Shown here piece by piece: positions 58,401-64,000 of a DNA stretch of 64,000 nt (its first letter is position 1; every line of letters begins with the position of its first letter). The notes under the pieces were generated by a model. The model was not told where the DNA came from and did not search any database. It worked only from the letters and a program-made list of their open reading frames with translations. Where the stretch lies: the NCBI GenBank assembly GCA_026260175.1, contig JAKCWW010000822.1:18116-82115 (forward strand), written 5' to 3'. The position numbers and the translations under genes were made by a program. Source of the DNA: Reticulitermes lucifugus (lineage: Eukaryota; Arthropoda; Insecta; Blattodea; Rhinotermitidae).

Positions 58401-59089
58401 AGTGCGAACATAGAACAACTTGATTCAAAGAGGTGCATCCTTGCATTAACAATTCAGCCACTCCTTCATTCTTCCAGGCATCATCGCTGTTGAAAGGTAA
58501 TATCTTTCAAAATTCATTCCTGAGTCCTTTCTAGAATTTCGTCCACGATCGAAAATTTCTAACTCGAATGCCTTCAGCCGTTCGAAGTAAATTTTGGCAT
58601 GTAGCCTTAAAACACACCACAGACGCTTATTTTCACGTCTTTTCCAATTCATTATTCATAAATCAACTTAACTTTCATCTCTACATTACTTATGCATTTG
58701 GATAAATTTCATTCAGTAAACCAAGGACGAATCTGCAATAATCTTTTCATCTCCTCTTCCGTCCATTGATCTTTTTCCACTCACCATTCTACTTAATTTT
58801 TTAGTTGTACTTTAACGTGACCTGGTAGTCTAATAATCTAGGTTTATTTTATGGACGTACTTGATTCGAAAACATTCCAGTCTATGATTTTCTTCTCGCT
58901 GCATGAAGAAGGACCTATATATACGATATTGTGGGTCCACTGAAATTTAATATAAAAAATGAAGTTAAGATTAGATAAAAACTTGTACGATATATAAAAT
59001 TTGACCCACAAAACAACTGAGATAGCCTACATTTTACCTTTTGTACTTTTAATATGGGCCATTATTTGTTAATTTGTAATTTGTGTAAT
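55456..59089. other. No gene recognised
   Basis: About 3.6 kb without a supportable gene. A weak relic of the hammerhead-like repeat may lie at 56878-56970: CAACATGTTTCGAT on the left and CCTGAAGATGG...CAGAAACAG on the right. Confidence 0.45.
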
Positions 59090-59210
59090 TCACAATCCGA
59101 GTCGGTTAAGATGATACCAAAATAGGAATTCGAAACATGTCGGACTAGTTTTACTCTAAATTGTATTTTGTAATAATAATAAGTGTGCGTTGTTTGGTTA
59201 AAGATATGTG
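59090..59210 (+). repeat. Single arm related to the 47478 element
   Basis: TTCGAAACATGTCGGACTAG (59129-59148) follows TTAAGATGATACCAAAATAG, then TTTTACTCTAAATTGTATTT and GTGTGCGTTGTTTGG. The same order is seen in the right arm at 47919-48018 (GAAGATGAAC, CGAAACATGTTGGACTA, AATATAAACTATATT, GTGTACGTTTGTCGG). Sequence identity is moderate, suggesting a sister subfamily. Confidence 0.6.
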
Positions 59211-62200
59211 TCATAGACTAAAATTGCACGGTATGAACAATATAAAATTTCAGAAATGTATGTTCCAGAGTTATATGGATCTTCCTAGCATACAATTTTA
59301 AAGAGACTATCCGTTTTATTTACGGAATTCCACCCTATGAAATACTGTTTACCAAAATCTGAACATTTTAAACAGGCGTAATTCAGCGTTAAAGAATTGC
59401 AGAAAACGTAAGAACTACTAAACAGAATGTGATGCAGACGGTGAATTTATATCTTAAGAAAAAGTAAAAATCGCGTAAAACTGAAAACAAAGAGAAACTT
59501 TTCGGAGCCAAAAAAGGTAATATCTTAATTCGTTTAAAAAAAAATCAGACGTCTCTGGATAGAGAAGAGTTCTTCATCAGAAAGCAGTAATAATTCCTCC
59601 AGTGAAAAAGTTTTGCAACTTCATACGACCCAAATTTTAAATGCCGCCTTCACAAGAACCCGCACTGGGTAAAATCCTGAGCCATGTTAAAACAGTCTCT
59701 TTCATTAGCACGCATTTAGGTATTATCTTCACTCTTACACGCCGATTCTAAAGAGCATCATGTCTTCAGAATTTCCGACTAAACGTTTTCAAGCATTTTG
59801 CCTCTCCCATGCGTCATATGTGCCATGTTTGAGGGATACGTTTCAGGCTAAATCCAAAATAAATAATTTTTACAGAAATAGAGGAAACAGGAGCTCAAAA
59901 AAAAGTGTCGCTGATTTTGTGTTAGTTTACCTACGTGCTTCAAATATTGGATGAAATTGACTGTAATGTCCTTACATTAGGCTGCATACATATTTAGACG
60001 TTTACATCCCTTGGCGCTACAAATTATAGCTTGGTTATTACGTAGTAAGATAAAAATTAGAGGAACAAATTTTTTTTTCTTTTCCCACAATAGCTTTGCA
60101 TATACATCTAAATTTGTATTCGAAGTAAGGAAAGTTTCATTTCTTAAACGTGAAACGTAAGGGACCGCATAGTCTTTGGATTGGGTCGGAGAAACTTTCG
60201 CTTCATTTCGACAGTTCATGTATACAAACGAATCGAGTAAACAATGGAAGATAGGCTTCCTTTCCATAATCCTGAGCTATTGTGCTCAGAAAGTGAATAT
60301 GCTATAAGACAATATGAGCTCAGCAAAGTAATCCACAATTCAGAATAAGACTATAAACTTTCAGTTATTAATTTATGTAGGACACACCCAACGGAAAGCT
60401 TTGCTGTAGAGTTGTGTCTTTGCATTTCTAAACCATAGAATTGGAAAGGGATTTAAGTACTTTTTAAAACATTGTTTTGAACAATGGGCTATTGATGTCA
60501 AGGCAGCTATCTAGTGAATAGGTGGAGTAATTTAAACCTCAACATTTCTGTAAAAATAATCCGCATTTTACTTGCATTTTTCAATTGCAGGATGTGCTTC
60601 AAAAGAGCGTAATAAAGTCTTTTTAAATACACGTTGAAAATACGTAAGGTTGCACTGTCACCAGCGGGAGGCGTTCCCAACAGTGACAATGCGAAGATCA
60701 ATAATATCAGTTCTAAAAGTTTCAAGTATTATATTGCGTAATGGAATTGTGATATAAACAATATCTTTTGGGTATAAACCAGGCAGGTGACAGAAGGAAA
60801 CAGAGGAATTACACATAATCAAATATACACCAACCGATACGTATAATCTCTCACATCACGTGAGAGAAGAAGGAAAATTCTCCAAGGAAGATTTGAAAAT
60901 TAAATATGGAGAAATCTGTAAGGAAGACAATGAAGAGAATTGCATTTCTTCAATCTTGATATATATTTTTTAAATTCTGTTGGTTTGTCATATATTTCAA
61001 TCTTTTTATGACTTTATGTTGAAAAGCACTGTGGATGTTTTAATAACCATTGATTTAGATCTCAGTCTAACTAAACGTAAGTTATTCGGCAACTAATTTT
61101 TTATACAATGAAATGGCCTGGATATGACAGCATTCTGGTCGAAACGTATTACCCTGTAATGTGATCGTTTATAAATACCAATAAGTAGTTGCTTTGGGTG
61201 TAATTCAGTAAACCTTTTGTAACATTATATAACACAACGGGATATCTAACTTAAGAAATGTACCAATTTCCACAAAAACTCGTAATGATTCAGTCAGGTT
61301 TATTGCACAGCTCCTCTACCGAATTTTATCCAAATCGGAACAAACCTTATAAAATATAGACACTCTTCAATATATGCCATTAAGTAAAGCAAAGCTTTCA
61401 CTCCATTAATTTTCTTTAAACTCACAACCGCTTATCGGCTTTACGTTCACACATTCTACACTACGTTTCGCCAAACTCATTAAAGAAATGCTGAAATGAA
61501 AGAGTAGAAATTAATTTACGCCGTTAAGTAAACTATGCATGTCACTGCGCCGATTTTCACAAAACGTATTTGCTCTTCAAATTTAGTAAAGAACTAACTA
61601 CCTCAAATTTTTTAAAAATCCGGAAGAAGGTTTAATCGCTGATACTAGGTCAGACAGAGGGACAGACAGACAGACAGATAGACCGATAATTGGACGAACG
61701 AACTGAAGTGGTTTTCACATAAGGCTCTCCTTTAACTGCGTAAATACGCATAATAACTGACGTAATTGTTAAAAGAAAATTGTTATGTGTGTGAGAAGAC
61801 GTTCTTTGCCTTTATTCGAAGGGTTATCTGTGGTGGGTTTTTAGAACGGAAGAGGCAGAAGAGAAAAAATTCTGTTGGAAATAAAACTTTTAAAGCCAGA
61901 ATTTGTGTGGAGGGTAGGAAAAAACTGTGTTTTTTTGTCTTCATTCCAGTTATTGTTTACAGATTAGTCAGAGTGGCAAAATTTGAGCAATAAATTTTAC
62001 GCAAAATTTCATAGAAATTATTTAAGGGACTAACCATGTTGATGGACCGAGGGCTTAAAGGGTCCTCCTTGTTTTGCATCCAGTTTAAGTCTCATCAGGT
62101 GGAGAAAAGGAAAAGATCAAGGCGGTGCCATTTTTTGTCTTTTCGGGAGGTTAGTCCACAAGTTGTTCCGAGAGACTTTTCTCCGTCGCTGAATTTGAAC

Positions 62201-63569
62201 TTTGAAATACGTAACCTTTAAATTCTAACGTAATTACTATTCAAGGTTATAACCGCCCTAATTCGATAATATAGACCGTTACCTCCTGCAATTAGAAAGA
62301 ACGTCATTCATTGTCGTAAGAATCAATGCAATAATATGTTAAGTACCTACGCACAGAAACTCTAAACTTCCTTCCCTGTAAAGAGATTCGCAAGAGCTTG
62401 GAAGTGTTTCCATTGTATTAAGGTCAAAATGTGATGTGTTACCCTTCCAGCATTCATTATAAGTCACACACAGAAAAGAAAATAAACCCGCCAGCTATGA
62501 TGAAGAGAAGTAATTCGCTTCAGGCCCGCTGTTACAAAAGTTTCTGACGTACAAGAACTTTGATTAGCAGGGAAGAGGATGTACTTAGGGGTAAGTTCAA
62601 GCTACACGTAATCCATGCTCAGTTACATCACAGAAAGGGAGCTAAACCTTCAGGGTTCCTTTTATCTATATGGTAGCTGTATACCATCAACGCAGGATCC
62701 TGCCTCCCGGTCAGAGTGATCGATCTACTGTTTCGACGTTGTTCGCTACAGTGACATGTTGGGACAGTCTGTTGTTTACGCAGGAAATGTTCCAACACAG
62801 CAACTACTGCATTAATTTGTTTGTAGTGGAAAGATAACTTGCTGAGAGGATTGAATGGCAGAAGATCCGGATAACATACGTCGTTGTTGTTCTGGAGCTA
62901 TAAGCCATTTTCAGTAACTTGCTGCGTCCTTACAAGTGTTTCTATCAAAGACATTTAGAGGAATTTGTTACCGAATTTGCGCCTAATAGTTCCCTTTATA
63001 AAATGTGTCGGTCATTCTCTCCAGCTTTTCTCCTGGTCTGAAGCGTCGGCCTTTTTCGTAAAACCAGTTTTCACGCATGGTTTTGAGAATTGCTTTTTGA
63101 AGGGGCAGGACAGAAGAGCAACGCTAAACATCAGTAAGAGGCTTTAAGGATAAGGTCACTTTACATCGGTACGATACTATTCAAAATGGTCTAATGAAAT
63201 AGTATGTAAACGGGTGGTTTGGAATAAAATCCATTAGCGGCCTCTTATAAGTATGGCAATGAAAATTCGGATTCTGCAAAGAAAGGAAGTTTCGTGTTCA
63301 GATGAGAAAATACTCTTTATCCACGGCCAGGGTTACAAAGATTTTCCAAAAGTGTAGGAGACTCCTCAAAATTCTAGGCTCCAGAAGAGTGATACAAAGA
63401 AAGTGCCATACTGAGAAACCTTAAACATTTGGAGCCACCTTACAAAACTTAGTCCAGAAATTGTGTAGCCTTGCCCATGGTGGTCGACAATGAAGTCACC
63501 CTAATCAATCCACGAAGTTACAGGGCCATCCACCCGCTACGTTGCTGGGGTCAGCTACAGAATAAACAC
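59211..63569. other. No gene recognised
   Basis: Includes a GACAG-type simple tract at 61650-61686. It resembles the Repeat R tract, but the flanks do not match that family. No frame in these 4.3 kb resembles a known protein. Confidence 0.45.
61650..61686 (+). repeat. GACA-rich simple repeat
   Basis: CAGACAGAGGGACAGACAGA followed by CAGACAGATAGACCG. It may be the remains of another interspersed repeat with a built-in GACAG tract. Confidence 0.75.
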
Positions 63570-63609
63570 GGCCTGTGGAAGTTCAGGTGGAAGCCTGCTC
63601 ACCCACCTC

Positions 63610-63665
63610 ACTTACCTTGTACACCACCTCCCACAACAGTAGTTCAAATTTTCGTCCCCGCCTGA
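63610..63665 (-). other. Exon-like interval, unproven
   Basis: On the minus strand, CATTCTATTCAG (acceptor-like, 63673-63662) precedes 46 bp beginning GCGGGGACG and ending GTGTACAAG, followed by GTAAGT (63615-63610), a perfect donor consensus. Two of three frames are open across the 46 bp. It could be a small internal exon or chance. The surrounding GC-richer 63470-63660 could also be part of a repeat. Confidence 0.2.
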
Positions 63666-63750
63666 ATAGAATGAAGCAGTTTACTTCAGTATAATTCATT
63701 ATTTGAAACATTATTTTTTGAAATTAAAAACATAATAAACGTTGTCGGAA

Positions 63751-63777
63751 TTATTATTATTATTATTATTATTATTA
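63751..63777 (+). repeat. (ATT)n microsatellite
   Basis: Nine ATT units. Confidence 0.95.
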
Positions 63778-64000
63778 GTTTAAGCTAATAAAATGAGAAA
63801 CGATCATTAGTACATTGATAAGAATCTCAGAAATGCACATAGGAACCAAAGAACACAAAGACGACCTGTAGACGTAACGAAATCCAGAACGAAAATGTGT
63901 ACTGCTCAGGAATGCTAAAGACATGCATAGGTCAACATTTACGAGGTAGGCGGGTGGAAGATAAACTGTGTCCTTTCCCTAATCCAAAATTAGAGCTGTA

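Noticed and set aside
61540-61740. Sixth Repeat R copy, suggested by the GACAGACAGACAGA tract
   Set aside because: The conserved TCCAGTGGGAG block and end sequences are absent; only the simple tract matches.
1-64000. Dozens of open frames of 60-119 codons on both strands as possible genes
   Set aside because: They lack recognisable domains, consistent start context or splice structure; many are translations of repeats, palindromes or skewed tracts.

Overview
The window looks like non-coding chromosomal DNA from an insect. It is AT-rich, has no convincing protein-coding gene on either strand, and the longest open frames (about 60-120 codons) are scattered without codon structure or family resemblance. 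Almost everything that can be identified is a decayed transposable element or a repeat. The set of elements is arthropod-like: two tRNA-headed SINE families, two non-LTR retrotransposon (LINE) families, a Penelope-like remnant, mariner and pogo-type DNA transposons, foldback elements, and a GACAG-rich interspersed repeat. From memory of these families I favour a cockroach or a near relative (Blattodea), but this is inference and no single feature proves it. The window is best read as intergenic or deep intronic sequence.

Layout, left to right. 1-12 kb: a large diverged foldback (150-718), a 112-bp near-perfect palindrome (2041-2152), the first copies of Repeat R (4827-5364, 10863-11370), SINE fragments and a 98-bp foldback (8656-8753). 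12-27 kb: a six-unit 35-bp minisatellite (12785-12994), a cluster of SINE-1 and SINE-2 copies between 17 and 21.6 kb, a possible mariner end (about 23.4 kb), and one sharply GC/CpG-rich patch (26535-26705) that could be a minus-strand promoter with a non-coding first exon.

28-36 kb is the densest part. A plus-strand LINE-A fossil (28052-29478) is split by a SINE-1 copy with a 10-bp target-site duplication. A Penelope-like remnant (30862-31250) and a degenerate ~100-bp tandem array (31330-31885) follow. Then comes a minus-strand LINE-B fossil (32260-35545) that carries a SINE-1 copy and a 5'-truncated LINE-A copy inside it; reading across the insertions restores the order of LINE-B segments.

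36-64 kb: more SINE and Repeat R copies, a complete but dead ~1.3-kb mariner-like element with both terminal inverted repeats (44626-45920), a 541-bp element with 134-bp inverted arms carrying a hammerhead-like core (47478-48018), a 191-bp pogo/Tigger-type MITE with TA duplications (50581-50771), and an exact 3 x 91-bp tandem triplication (52199-52471). Two assembly gaps (28163-28268, 38931-38980) both fall inside SINE copies.

I found no rRNA, no intact tRNA gene, no CRISPR array, no operon and no sign of a new defence or metabolic system. The most interesting material is structural: the nested retroposons, the palindromes and foldbacks, and the inverted-arm element. Labels such as SINE-1, LINE-A or Repeat R are mine and only group sequences that resemble each other inside this window.
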